Shown here piece by piece: positions 8,799 through 16,141 of a stretch of 39,058 bases of DNA. The stretch is from an uncultured Roseburia sp. (GTDB lineage Bacteria; Bacillota; Clostridia; Lachnospirales; Lachnospiraceae), in contig CANTEO010000021.1 in the NCBI GenBank assembly GCA_947652855.1, positions 1 to 39,058 on the forward strand. The letters run 5' to 3'. How positions within the stretch are numbered: the stretch's first letter is position 1; each line of letters begins with the position of its first letter. The notes under the pieces were generated by a model. The model was given only the letters and a program-made list of their open reading frames with translations. It was not told where the DNA came from and searched no databases. Both the position numbers and the translations under genes were made by a program.

Positions 8799-8924
8799 TA
8801 GTAAAACTGATTCGGCAATTAAAATACTTTTATGATAAATATGCTATATAAGGCGAATGCTGTTTGTCATCGCTATTTATATAGAAGAAAAAATAGAAGA
8901 AAAACAAGAGAAGGAGGAAGAAAC

Positions 8925-9401
8925 ATGAGAACAAGGAAAAGCAGGGTGAAACAGGCGTTATGCGCGGGGCTTTGCGCGGCATTGCTGGCAGGGAACGCAA
9001 TGCCGGCCATGGCGGCAGATCTGTGCGTAGGGAAGGCGCAGCCGGCAGCAGAGACGTATAATGTGATGCCGAGCAATGTTACACAAAGCGGGCCTCTTAC
9101 AATCGAGTCGCATTTGCAGGCAAGGATGGGGTATACTACGGCATATTATACCGTTTATATCTATGCGCCGTCAGATGTCGTGGGAATTCAGATCAATGAT
9201 ATGGCTGTGCTGGATGCGAATGCCGTGAAGCTGACCGGCAGTGTAAGGGAAGTGAGGCCGCAGACAGGAGATTTTGGCTCCATTACAGTGAAGGTGACGC
9301 TGTATTATGCGAATGGGTCAACCTACTCCTCGTATGAGACAATTAACGTGAACCATTGGTGTGTTGGCACTCATGCAAATCCAGAGCATTGCACGCCGTA
9401 G
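8925..9401 (+). CDS. Small secreted protein of unknown family, paralogue 1
   Basis: Encodes about 158 residues. GGAGG at 8913-8917 fits the ATG at 8925; the longer frame from 8832 has no such site. The N-terminus is a clear Sec signal peptide: basic residues, a hydrophobic LCAGLCAALLAG core, and likely cleavage after AMA near residue 29. The mature part is about 130 residues, rich in beta-type Val/Thr/Tyr alternation, and ends in NHWCVGTHANPEHCTP. It matches the next gene along its length, including an identical APSDVVGIQIN core, so the two form a tandem duplication. I do not recognise the family. The final H-x-C-x-G-T-H-x5-C-x-P pattern could bind metal or form a disulfide. Role unknown; an extracellular or surface protein is the safe statement. 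Confidence 0.8.
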   Translation: MRTRKSRVKQALCAGLCAALLAGNAMPAMAADLCVGKAQPAAETYNVMPSNVTQSGPLTIESHLQARMGYTTAYYTVYIYAPSDVVGIQINDMAVLDANAVKLTGSVREVRPQTGDFGSITVKVTLYYANGSTYSSYETINVNHWCVGTHANPEHCTP

Positions 9402-9469
9402 ATCAACTAGGGTGGGCGGCTAAGCTGCAATTGGCATGGAAGCTTATTTAGATAGAAGGGGGAAGAGGC

Positions 9470-9883
9470 ATGAAAGTAAGGAAAGAATGGATGAAGATTG
9501 CGGCGTGCGTGGCGTTATGCGCAGTTTTGCTGGCAGGGAACGCAATGAATACATGGGCAGGCAATGTGACTTATTGCGGCAATTTAGAAGTTGAGACGCA
9601 TTTGCAGTCAAGGGCAGGGTATTCAAGGGCAAATTGTAAAGTGTACATTACTGCGCCGTCAGATGTCGTGGGAATTCAGATTAATGGCGGAGAAATTAAA
9701 AAGGGCAACGTTACATATCTGTATAGTGAAGTCAGTGAAGTGAAGCCAGGGGATTTTGGAAAACTGACGGCTAAAGTGACCGTTTACTATGCGGATGGGC
9801 ATATGTATTCTTCCCAAGTGACGACAGACTTAAACCATAGGTGCGGAGGGACGCATCCGCTTACTGACAGGTGCATGCCGTAA
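9470..9883 (+). CDS. Small secreted protein of unknown family, paralogue 2
   Basis: Encodes 137 residues, preceded by GAAGGGGGAAGAGG. The signal peptide core is VALCAVLLAGNAM, with likely cleavage after TWA near residue 27. The mature domain of about 108 residues aligns with the previous gene: ThrHisLeuGlnSerArg near the start, the identical APSDVVGIQIN core, a V(K/R)P...DFG turn, VTVYYADG, and the C-terminal H-x-C-x-G-T-H-x5-C-x-P signature. It carries two further cysteines near the middle that paralogue 1 lacks in those positions. It lies 68 bases after paralogue 1 with no terminator between, so both are probably on one transcript ending at 10019. Function unknown. Confidence 0.8.
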   Translation: MKVRKEWMKIAACVALCAVLLAGNAMNTWAGNVTYCGNLEVETHLQSRAGYSRANCKVYITAPSDVVGIQINGGEIKKGNVTYLYSEVSEVKPGDFGKLTAKVTVYYADGHMYSSQVTTDLNHRCGGTHPLTDRCMP

Positions 9884-9969
9884 TGCATGGACTGCATTGG
9901 CATATTGCGGCTGTACATAGCCTAAAAGGCAGATATTGAAAAAACATAGCGGCGTAATAGGCGGGCAGG

Positions 9970-10019
9970 GGCACGTTCCGTAATCTCCAGAAGTGGGATG
10001 GCGGAACGTGTCGTTTTTT
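9970..10019 (+). terminator. Rho-independent terminator of the secreted paralogue operon
   Basis: GGCACGTTCCG (9970-9980) pairs with CGGAACGTGTC (10002-10012, one G-T pair), and a T-run follows at 10014-10019. Confidence 0.85.
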
Positions 10020-10060
10020 GCTTCAAAGATTAAGATTTTATTAGGAATATAGGAAAAAGG

Positions 10061-10089
10061 TTGACATAGAATGGAATCATACTTATTGT
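10061..10089 (+). promoter_or_regulatory. Possible promoter for the Arg-tailed small protein
   Basis: A perfect TTGACA (10061-10066) is followed after 17 bases by TATTGT (10084-10089), a weak -10. The position fits transcription of the gene beginning at 10225/10239. Confidence 0.45.
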
Positions 10090-10224
10090 CCCATAAGCCT
10101 TCGGAGATGTCCGGCGGCCAGGCTTAGCCCAATTGAGGCGCTGCACAGGAAGTAGTTTTGCATGATAATGAAAATTAGCCGTAACAGTAAGCCCCTGAAA
10201 GCATATAGTATAAGGAGAACAAAA

Positions 10225-10242
10225 ATGGAGCCGTTTAAGTGA
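10225..10242 (+). CDS. Possible five-codon leader peptide (MEPFK)
   Basis: ATG at 10225 has the stronger ribosome site (TAAGGAG, 10211-10217, 7 bases upstream) but reads only five codons before TGA at 10240-10242. That stop overlaps the GTG start at 10239 as GTGA. It could be a translated leader that couples ribosomes to the GTG frame, or the true N-terminus split off by a one-base frameshift. The sequence alone does not decide. Confidence 0.35.
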   Translation: MEPFK

Positions 10243-10655
10243 ATCGTTTAGAGGAGTCTTATATGCGGATGCCGGAGGAATATAACGGCCGGATGCCCTT
10301 TTATTTGACGTACCCGATGCCCAATGTGTATCAGACCGAAAAAGAATATGAGCGGGACATGGAACGTATGAAGGAACTGTATCCGAAACGAATGAAGAAG
10401 CTGCTTGCATATGTTGAGGAAGAATGTGACAAAATGGAATACGAAGGAAGTGAAATGTACGACGAATATCCAGACAAGGTCCTGCTGTACCGGACGGCCG
10501 CCCGGGTGTACGATAAGGCAGTTCCGGTGCAGGAAATGGAGCGTAAGTCAGGAAAAAGAGACCGTGACCTACTTGACGTGATACAGGTGCTCTTGTATGA
10601 TGAGATGTACAGGAGGCGGGGCAGGCGCCGGCGCTGCTGCCGCAGATGGTGGTAG
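10239..10655 (+). CDS. Small conserved-type protein with acidic body and Arg/Cys/Trp-rich tail
   Basis: Encodes 138 residues starting at GTG 10239, with TGGAG 8 bases upstream. The N-terminus has a Pro/Tyr/Met-rich segment (RMPFYLTYPMPNVYQTEKEYERD). The body is a charged, helical stretch (to about residue 75) with an EECDKMEYEGSEMYDEYPD motif, then a basic linker. It ends in an extreme tail of Arg with two Cys and two Trp (RRRGRRRRCCRRWW). I recall similar uncharacterised proteins in Lachnospiraceae but know no function. The tail resembles those of some spore coat proteins or nucleic-acid/phosphate binding segments, which is only a suggestion. No signal peptide or membrane helix is visible, so it is probably cytoplasmic or spore-associated. 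Confidence 0.72.
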   Translation: MNRLEESYMRMPEEYNGRMPFYLTYPMPNVYQTEKEYERDMERMKELYPKRMKKLLAYVEEECDKMEYEGSEMYDEYPDKVLLYRTAARVYDKAVPVQEMERKSGKRDRDLLDVIQVLLYDEMYRRRGRRRRCCRRWW

Positions 10656-10696
10656 GGCCGTCATCGTGATAGGATGCACAGGGCCGAAGTCCTCTT

Positions 10697-10730
10697 TTCT
10701 TGTCTTATAGGTGGGCCTATAAGACAAGAA
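10697..10730. other. 15-bp perfect hairpin without a T-run
   Basis: A stem of 15 perfect pairs (10697-10711 with 10716-10730) closes a TGGG loop, 41 bases after the stop of the small Arg-tailed gene. Neither side has the T-run of a standard terminator. It may be an mRNA 3' end stabiliser, a non-standard terminator, or the core of a small RNA. Confidence 0.6.
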
Positions 10731-10862
10731 GCCTTCTGGGCAGGATCGCGCTGCGGCGGATAGGAAGTATGTCGGAAAGCGGGCCGCCGCAGGCGGAGGA
10801 GCTTGCTTTGCGGGATGCTTTCTTCTTTATATTATTATAACAAGTGGAAGGTGGGTAATTCC

Positions 10863-13403
10863 ATGAAAAAAGGAATCATAAAAGGGCTGACATTATTTGC
10901 CATATTCTGTGCGGGAGTATTGGTTTTTGGGCAATTGACGAATCATGCGAATCAGGACTTGACGACGGAGATGGCAGACGCGACGCTCCCAGTCGTTTCT
11001 TTTTCCATGCAGGGGAAGGAAGGCGGGGGATGGAGTGAGGTGAACGAGCTGCGCGGCTATACGGCGCAGATGAATGCGATGCATATGCGAGACACGGTCA
11101 CCCCGATCAACAAAGACCGTATCCTCCCGCTTCAAATCCGAACATATGACACGAAGGTGGACGGGCTTTCTTATGAGATCCGGAGTTTGGATATGGACAG
11201 GCTTGTCGCGGACAGCGTAGTGGAGGAGTACACGCAGGAGAAGGGGAAGCTGGTGGCGGATCTCACCATTCAGAACCTGTTAGAAGAAAATGTGGAGTAT
11301 CTGCTGATTTTAAAAGTGAAGTCTGGGAAAGACGTCATCTACTATTATACGAGGATTATGGAGTCGGAGGACTGCTATGCGGAGGAATGCGCCCTGTTTG
11401 CGATGGATTTCCATGGAAAGACGTTTGACAAGGCCGCGTCGGGCAGCCTTGCCCTATATTTGGAGCCGAACGCCTCTGGGGACAATTCCACGCTGCACAA
11501 GGTGGACATCCATTCCAGCTTAAAGCAGGTGGCCTGGGCGGATTTTGAGGGAGAGCGCTTAACGACGCCGATTCCTTCCATTAAAGAGACGAACAGCTCT
11601 TACAGCGTCGTGACGTTGAATTACCTTGTCGGGTCGACGGGGGCGGGAGGAGAGCTGGAGTACTACAATGTGGAGGAATATTACCGGATTCGTCGCACCA
11701 GCGACCGAATGTATCTGTTGAGCTATGAACGGACGATGGAGCAGATTTTCAGAGCGGAGAATTTAGAGGTATACGAAACGTATATCCAGCTTGGCGTCCG
11801 GGGGGAGGACGTGGAGTTCGCCTCCAATGAAAAGGGAGATATTGTCAGCTTTGTGCAGGGCGGCGAGCTTTGGTGCTACAATGAGACAGTCAATCAATTG
11901 TCGCGTGTCTTCAGCTTTATCGGCAATGAAGGGATAGACGGCAGGGCGAACTACGGAGAGCATGACATCCGCATCCTGAACATTGACGAGACGGGCAGCG
12001 TGGATTTTGTCGTGTATGGCTATATGAATTGCGGCATCCATGAAGGGAAGGTCGGAATATGTGTCTACCATTATGACAGCGTGGCGAATACCGTGGAGGA
12101 AGAGCTGTTCATTCCTTCGGACGAGTCCTATCAAGTCATGAAAGCCAATCTGGGGCAGCTGATGTACGAAAACTCCCAGGGCGTGTTTTTTATTCTGCTG
12201 GATGGGACGGTATATAAGATTGACCTGTCCACAATGGAAGTCAAAGAATATATCACCGGCCTTAAGGAAGGCGACTACACAATTTCAGAATCCAACCGGT
12301 ATTTTGCTTGGACGGACAGCGAAAAAGGGAGCGGCGCGGACATCATCCATTTTGTGAATTTAGATACAGAAGGGCGCGGCGAGGTGAAGGCGAAAGGGAG
12401 CGACCGCTTAAAGCCGCTTGGATTTATGGACGAGGACTTCGTGTATGGCATGGCAAGAGCGTCGGATGTGTTCACTGACCTTGCGGGGAACGAGACGTTT
12501 CCGATGTATCAGGTGAATATTTTGGACGCGGATTCCCTAAAAGCCTTAAAAACATATGAAAAGCCCGGTTATTTTGTCTTAGGCATAGAAATTGAAGATT
12601 ATATTATGTATCTGAACCGAATAACATTTAATGGCATGGCATATGTGGAGGCGGCTCAGGATACGATCATGAACCGGGAGGGCGAGGGCGCGACGATTGT
12701 GGATGTGCATACTACAGTGACGGAAGTAAAGCAGACGCAGGTGCAGATTTCTTTGGCAAAAGAAGTGAATGCGTCTTCTCCCAAAATATTGACGCCCAAA
12801 GAAGTCGTCCTGGAGGAAAAACGGGAGATCGCCTTAAATGCCGACAGGGAGGAAAAGGCATATTACGCATATGCAAGGGGTGATGTCTTACGGGTGACAG
12901 ATGACTTAAAAGAGGCGATTTCAGCTGCAAATGAGGATATGGGGGTTGTCATAGGGAAAAAACAGCAGTATATTTGGAAGAGGGCCAGAAAATCCGTGCA
13001 GCCTGCGCTTGAGGTAAGGGTGGGCGAGGAGGATGCCGGAGGGACGTCCATCGCGCAGTGCGTCAGCGCCATGCTGGAGCGGGAATCCATTCATATCGGG
13101 GTGGCGGCGCTCCTTAGCCAGGGGAAGGCGCCGAAAGAAATTTTGGAGACGACGATGGAGAATGTCCTGGCGTTGGATTTAAGCGGGTGCAGCCTGGAGG
13201 AAGTCCTCTATTATGTCAATCTTGAGACGCCGGTGTTTGCGATGAAAAGCAATGTGGACGCAGTCCTTATCGTAGGATATGACGCGAATGGCGTGATTGT
13301 GCAGGATCCGCTGGAAGGAGAGGCAAAAAAGGTGGAGCAGGCTGAGGCGGAAGAGATGTTCCGCAATGCCGGAAACGTATTTTTTGGCTACATTCAACTG
13401 TAA
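10863..13403 (+). CDS. Membrane-anchored extracellular protein with degenerate C39-like C-terminal domain
   Basis: Encodes about 846 residues from ATG 10863, with AAGGTGGG about 8 bases upstream. A single hydrophobic segment (residues about 5-25) acts as anchor or uncleaved signal. The next 640 or so residues are soluble and rich in beta strands; the part from about 300 to 600 looks like repeated strands of a beta-propeller, but no family motif is certain. From about residue 720 the sequence resembles a C39/papain-like peptidase: a Cys in SIAQCVSAML (about 731), then ETPVFAMKSNVDAVLIVGYD and VQDPLEGE. In active members the position before AVLIVGYD is usually His; here it is Asp, so the domain is probably not a peptidase. 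It lies 24 bases before the AgcS gene, suggesting an operon. Function unknown. Confidence 0.78.
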   Translation: MKKGIIKGLTLFAIFCAGVLVFGQLTNHANQDLTTEMADATLPVVSFSMQGKEGGGWSEVNELRGYTAQMNAMHMRDTVTPINKDRILPLQIRTYDTKVDGLSYEIRSLDMDRLVADSVVEEYTQEKGKLVADLTIQNLLEENVEYLLILKVKSGKDVIYYYTRIMESEDCYAEECALFAMDFHGKTFDKAASGSLALYLEPNASGDNSTLHKVDIHSSLKQVAWADFEGERLTTPIPSIKETNSSYSVVTLNYLVGSTGAGGELEYYNVEEYYRIRRTSDRMYLLSYERTMEQIFRAENLEVYETYIQLGVRGEDVEFASNEKGDIVSFVQGGELWCYNETVNQLSRVFSFIGNEGIDGRANYGEHDIRILNIDETGSVDFVVYGYMNCGIHEGKVGICVYHYDSVANTVEEELFIPSDESYQVMKANLGQLMYENSQGVFFILLDGTVYKIDLSTMEVKEYITGLKEGDYTISESNRYFAWTDSEKGSGADIIHFVNLDTEGRGEVKAKGSDRLKPLGFMDEDFVYGMARASDVFTDLAGNETFPMYQVNILDADSLKALKTYEKPGYFVLGIEIEDYIMYLNRITFNGMAYVEAAQDTIMNREGEGATIVDVHTTVTEVKQTQVQISLAKEVNASSPKILTPKEVVLEEKREIALNADREEKAYYAYARGDVLRVTDDLKEAISAANEDMGVVIGKKQQYIWKRARKSVQPALEVRVGEEDAGGTSIAQCVSAMLERESIHIGVAALLSQGKAPKEILETTMENVLALDLSGCSLEEVLYYVNLETPVFAMKSNVDAVLIVGYDANGVIVQDPLEGEAKKVEQAEAEEMFRNAGNVFFGYIQL

Positions 13404-13427
13404 AAATCAAGGGGGAGAGTAGATGCT

Positions 13428-15053
13428 ATGGAACAGTTTTCAAAACTTGTGCAGGCAATAGACGATTTCGTCTGGGGGCCCGTCATGCTGGCGCTGCTGC
13501 TTGGGACGGGGATTTTTTTGACGGTTCGCCTTGGGTTTGCGACGTGGAGGAATTTGGGTTATGCGATTCATCTGACATTAAGCAGGGAGTCGCGCAAAAA
13601 GGGGAGGGGACAGGGCGACATCTCTCCGTTCTCCGCGCTGACGACGGCGCTTGCGGCGACGATCGGGACAGGGAACATTGTCGGCGTGGCGACGGCCATG
13701 GTGTCGGGAGGCCCCGGCGCGTTGGTTTGGATGTGGATTTCAGCGGCATTTGGCTTAAGCTCCAAATTCAGCGAATGTATGCTGTCCATCAAATATAGGG
13801 AAGTCAATGAAAAGAATGAAATGTCGGGCGGGCCGATGTACACAATGAAAAAAGCGTTTAAGCACAAAAAGGCGGGGATCGCCTTAGGCTGGATGTTCGC
13901 TTTGTTTACGGTGTTCGCTTCGTTTGGGATTGGGAACCTGACGCAGGCAAACTCCATTTCCGACGCGCTCTCCAATACGTTCTCCATTCCGGTTTCCCTG
14001 ACCGGCGTTTTGCTTACGGTATTGTCCCTCATGATCATTGTGGGAGGCATCAAGAGCATTTCCAAAGTGTCATCCGTCATTGTTCCGCTGATGGCCGTTT
14101 TTTATGTGGCTTGCGGCCTGATTGTGATACTTGGGAACATACGGGAAGTCCCCGAGGGGCTTGCCATGATCTTCCGTATGGCGTTTTCTGTGGAGGCCGT
14201 GGGAGGCGGCCTGTGCGGGACAATTACGTCAGCCTTAATGAACAGCATGCGCTTTGGCGTGGCGCGGGGCATTTTTTCAAATGAGGCGGGGATGGGCTCC
14301 GCCGCGATCACTGCCGCTGCAGCGACGACAGACAGTCCCGTCAGGCAGGGCTACGTCAACATGACGGGGACATTTTGGGATACGATTGTCGTCTGCACGA
14401 TCACGGGCTTATGCATCGCAAGCTCTGGCGCGCTAGGCACGACCGCGCCTGCCGCGTCCGGTACATATGAGGTGGTTGGCTCTCAGGCAGTCATTACCGC
14501 AAAAGATGGAAAAGGGCAGGATGCGTCGGGTTCGTATGCATTCCATGCGGAGGCGGGCCATCTTTTTCTGGACGGCGAGGAGCTTTTTCCTATGGAAGGG
14601 GCAGAGGCTGGCGTTTTATCCGGAAACTACAGCGATGCGTCGGGCAATCACTATTCTTTTGGCGAAGACGGGCGGTTTCAGAAGGAAGAGCTGGTGAAAG
14701 GCGCGCCTCTTACCATCCTTGCGTTTCAAAGCGTCTTGGGAGACGCCGGCGGATGGCTGATTTCCATCAGCATTACGCTGTTTGCATTTTCCACCATTTT
14801 AGGATGGGAATACCATGGGGAAAAAGCGTTTGAATATTTGTTAAAGACACATAAATATAATATGGCATACCGAATCCTGTTTTCTCTGATTGTTTATGTG
14901 GGAGCGACGACCGCATTAGATCTTGTTTGGAATCTTTCAGACATTGCGAATGCCCTGATGGCTGTTCCCAACTTGATCTGCCTTCTTGCCCTAAGCGGCG
15001 AGGTTGCGAGGGATGTGAAAGAATTTCAAAGAACTGCAAAAACGCAGCGTTGA
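13428..15053 (+). CDS. Sodium:alanine/glycine symporter (AgcS family) with inserted domain
   Basis: Encodes 541 residues, an integral membrane amino-acid:sodium symporter. Family features include the long glycine-rich first half (TALAATIGTGNIVGVATA at about 65-82), SGGPMYTMKKAF, the FSNEAGMGSAAITAA loop near 283-297, and TFWDTIVVCTITGL. AgcS proteins are usually 440-490 residues. The excess here is one block of about 85 residues (about 338-424) between TIVVCTITGLCIASSGALG and PLTILAFQSVLG. That block is hydrophilic, rich in Gly/Ser/Tyr, and reads like a small beta domain. It sits in a loop between membrane helices. The start at 13428 follows GGGGGAGAG. Transport specificity (Ala, Gly or D-Ala) cannot be read from sequence. 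Confidence 0.88.
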   Translation: MEQFSKLVQAIDDFVWGPVMLALLLGTGIFLTVRLGFATWRNLGYAIHLTLSRESRKKGRGQGDISPFSALTTALAATIGTGNIVGVATAMVSGGPGALVWMWISAAFGLSSKFSECMLSIKYREVNEKNEMSGGPMYTMKKAFKHKKAGIALGWMFALFTVFASFGIGNLTQANSISDALSNTFSIPVSLTGVLLTVLSLMIIVGGIKSISKVSSVIVPLMAVFYVACGLIVILGNIREVPEGLAMIFRMAFSVEAVGGGLCGTITSALMNSMRFGVARGIFSNEAGMGSAAITAAAATTDSPVRQGYVNMTGTFWDTIVVCTITGLCIASSGALGTTAPAASGTYEVVGSQAVITAKDGKGQDASGSYAFHAEAGHLFLDGEELFPMEGAEAGVLSGNYSDASGNHYSFGEDGRFQKEELVKGAPLTILAFQSVLGDAGGWLISISITLFAFSTILGWEYHGEKAFEYLLKTHKYNMAYRILFSLIVYVGATTALDLVWNLSDIANALMAVPNLICLLALSGEVARDVKEFQRTAKTQR

Positions 15054-15198
15054 CGCTTTGGACAGAATCGGCCGCGACATTCCTGTGAAAGAAAAAACTA
15101 CGGCAGGATGCGCGCTGCGCGCAAAGGAAAAAAAGTGCATAATTTTTGTGTTCCTACAACATTTCTTTCGTGTAATATAATGATTTTGTAAAAAAACA

Positions 15199-15227
15199 TT
15201 GTAAATTTAAGGATTATAGTTTATATT
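15199..15227 (+). promoter_or_regulatory. Probable promoter of the HPr-like/DUF6465 operon
   Basis: TTGTAA (15199-15204), 17-base spacer, TATATT (15222-15227), giving a leader of about 24 bases. A second possible -10, TATAAT at 15176-15181, lies upstream with only a weak -35, so two tandem promoters are possible. Confidence 0.5.
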
Positions 15228-15257
15228 ATTGAATGTACTTTAGGAGGAAATGAAAAC

Positions 15258-15509
15258 ATGAGCAAAAAGGAAATTGTAGTATCTAATGTTTCAGAGGCAC
15301 ATGATAATCCAATTGCTGAACTTGTGCAGGTTGCCTGTCAGTTTGACAGTAATATAACCTTGGAGAGCGAGAACCGCAGAATCAATGCCAAGAGCATTAT
15401 GGGCATTATGGCATTCAATCCCTCTAAGGGCATGACGGTGAATATCATCACGGATGGGAATGATGAAGAGGAAGCGTTGTCGGCAATGGAGAAATTTTTA
15501 GTATGTTGA
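15258..15509 (+). CDS. HPr-like protein with altered phosphotransfer site
   Basis: Encodes 83 residues, the size of HPr, the small phosphocarrier of the sugar phosphotransferase system. It follows a strong AGGAGGAAA site. Canonical numbering is kept: His15 is present in EAHDNP, and Ser46, the HPr-kinase target, is present in INAKSIMGIM. Arg17, which in HPr sits next to the phospho-histidine and is needed for efficient transfer, is replaced by Asn. The C-terminal half (GMTVNIITDGNDEEEALSAMEKFL) is typical. The protein may therefore work as a regulatory form read out through Ser46, in the manner of Crh (which lacks His15), rather than as a carrier. No enzyme I or other PTS gene lies nearby; it is followed 30 bases later by a DUF6465-type gene. 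Confidence 0.8.
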   Translation: MSKKEIVVSNVSEAHDNPIAELVQVACQFDSNITLESENRRINAKSIMGIMAFNPSKGMTVNIITDGNDEEEALSAMEKFLVC

Positions 15510-15539
15510 TAGTTTAGTGATTAGGGAGGTCAAATGATT

Positions 15540-15971
15540 ATGGCAAAAGAATCAAGAGGTAAAGCGCCTGAGACGGAGGCAAAAAAGAGTTCATTGGTTA
15601 CGGCTGCTCCGGTGGCGGAGGTAAAAGAGCCGGAAACGAAAAAAATTGAGCCGAAGAAAGAAGAGACTATAAAAGAAGAGCCGAAGAAGGCGGTGGACGC
15701 GTCAGCGAAGAAGGTTGTTGGCAAGCCAAAGAAAATTGCGAAGGAAAAAGAGAAATCCTCCATGGTACCAGAAGTATTTGTGCAGTTTGAAGATAATGGC
15801 GTTCAGGAAGCCAATATGGCGGAGCTTGTGGCAAAGATCAAAGCAGAATACGTGGCGGATGGGCATCGTGAGTCCTCCATCAAAGCCCTTCAGGTATACG
15901 TGAAGCCGCAGGAGTGGGCTGCGTATTATGTGATTAATAATAAAATAACAGGGCGTATGGATCTATTTTAA
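15540..15971 (+). CDS. DUF6465-type protein with disordered Lys/Glu-rich N-terminus
   Basis: Encodes about 143 residues. GGGAGGT at 15524-15530 best fits ATG 15540, though ATG 15534 is possible. The first 75 residues are low complexity, rich in Lys, Glu, Ala and Pro (KEPKKAVD, KKVVGKPKKIAKEKEK), and are probably disordered. The last 70 form a compact domain: EVFVQFEDNGVQ, MAELVAKIKAEYVADGH, SSIKALQVYVKPQEWAAYYVIN, GRMDLF. I recognise this as resembling DUF6465 of Clostridia, from memory and without a search. The function of that family is unknown to me. No signal peptide or membrane helix. It shares a transcript with the HPr-like gene and ends at a strong terminator. Confidence 0.75.
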   Translation: MAKESRGKAPETEAKKSSLVTAAPVAEVKEPETKKIEPKKEETIKEEPKKAVDASAKKVVGKPKKIAKEKEKSSMVPEVFVQFEDNGVQEANMAELVAKIKAEYVADGHRESSIKALQVYVKPQEWAAYYVINNKITGRMDLF

Positions 15972-15980
15972 CGCCTTATA

Positions 15981-16013
15981 AAAGGAACCCTGTCAAGCCG
16001 GGTTCCTTTTTTA
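15981..16013. terminator. Rho-independent terminator, probably bidirectional
   Basis: AAAGGAACCC (15981-15990) pairs with GGGTTCCTTT (16000-16009) and continues into a T-run on the plus strand. On the minus strand TTTTATAA follows, so it may also end the prs transcript. A second hairpin, GAAAGGCCG/CGGCCTTTC at 16022-16058, lacks T-runs. Confidence 0.85.
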
Positions 16014-16141
16014 TTTGATAGGAAAGGCCGTTGCCGCAATGAGCGGTATCGGCCTTTCTTATGAAACGGATGCCCTAAAAGGAATGCGTGCTTTGCGCGA
16101 CGGCAAAATGTAACCGGCCGCGTGTTAGGGCGTTGCCTTTG

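Larger units (their letters stand above)
8425..8924. other. AT-rich divergent intergenic region
   Basis: About 500 bases between divergently transcribed genes, very AT-rich between roughly 8500 and 8900. I see no convincing gene. It holds a minus-strand promoter (8537-8565) for the sulfatase, a plus-strand promoter (8770-8798) for the small secreted proteins, and a purine-rich leader of about 120 bases before the latter. The segment 8600-8760 shows nothing I can name. Confidence 0.7.
9884..10224. other. Intergenic region with terminator, promoter and structured leader
   Basis: This 341-base gap holds the terminator at 9970-10019, a possible promoter at 10061-10089, and a leader of about 130 bases. 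The leader can fold at 10094-10126: TAAGCCT pairs with AGGCTTA, with a nested CGGA/TCCG. The fold matches no riboswitch class I know. Confidence 0.5.

Noticed and set aside
15109..15123. GC-rich palindrome TGCGCGC-T-GCGCGCA after the AgcS gene
   Set aside because: No T-run follows, and the arms are short; not enough to call a terminator or an operator.
16022..16058. Second hairpin between the DUF6465-type gene and prs
   Set aside because: 9-bp stem with a 19-base loop and no T-run on either strand; noted only in the terminator entry at 15981.
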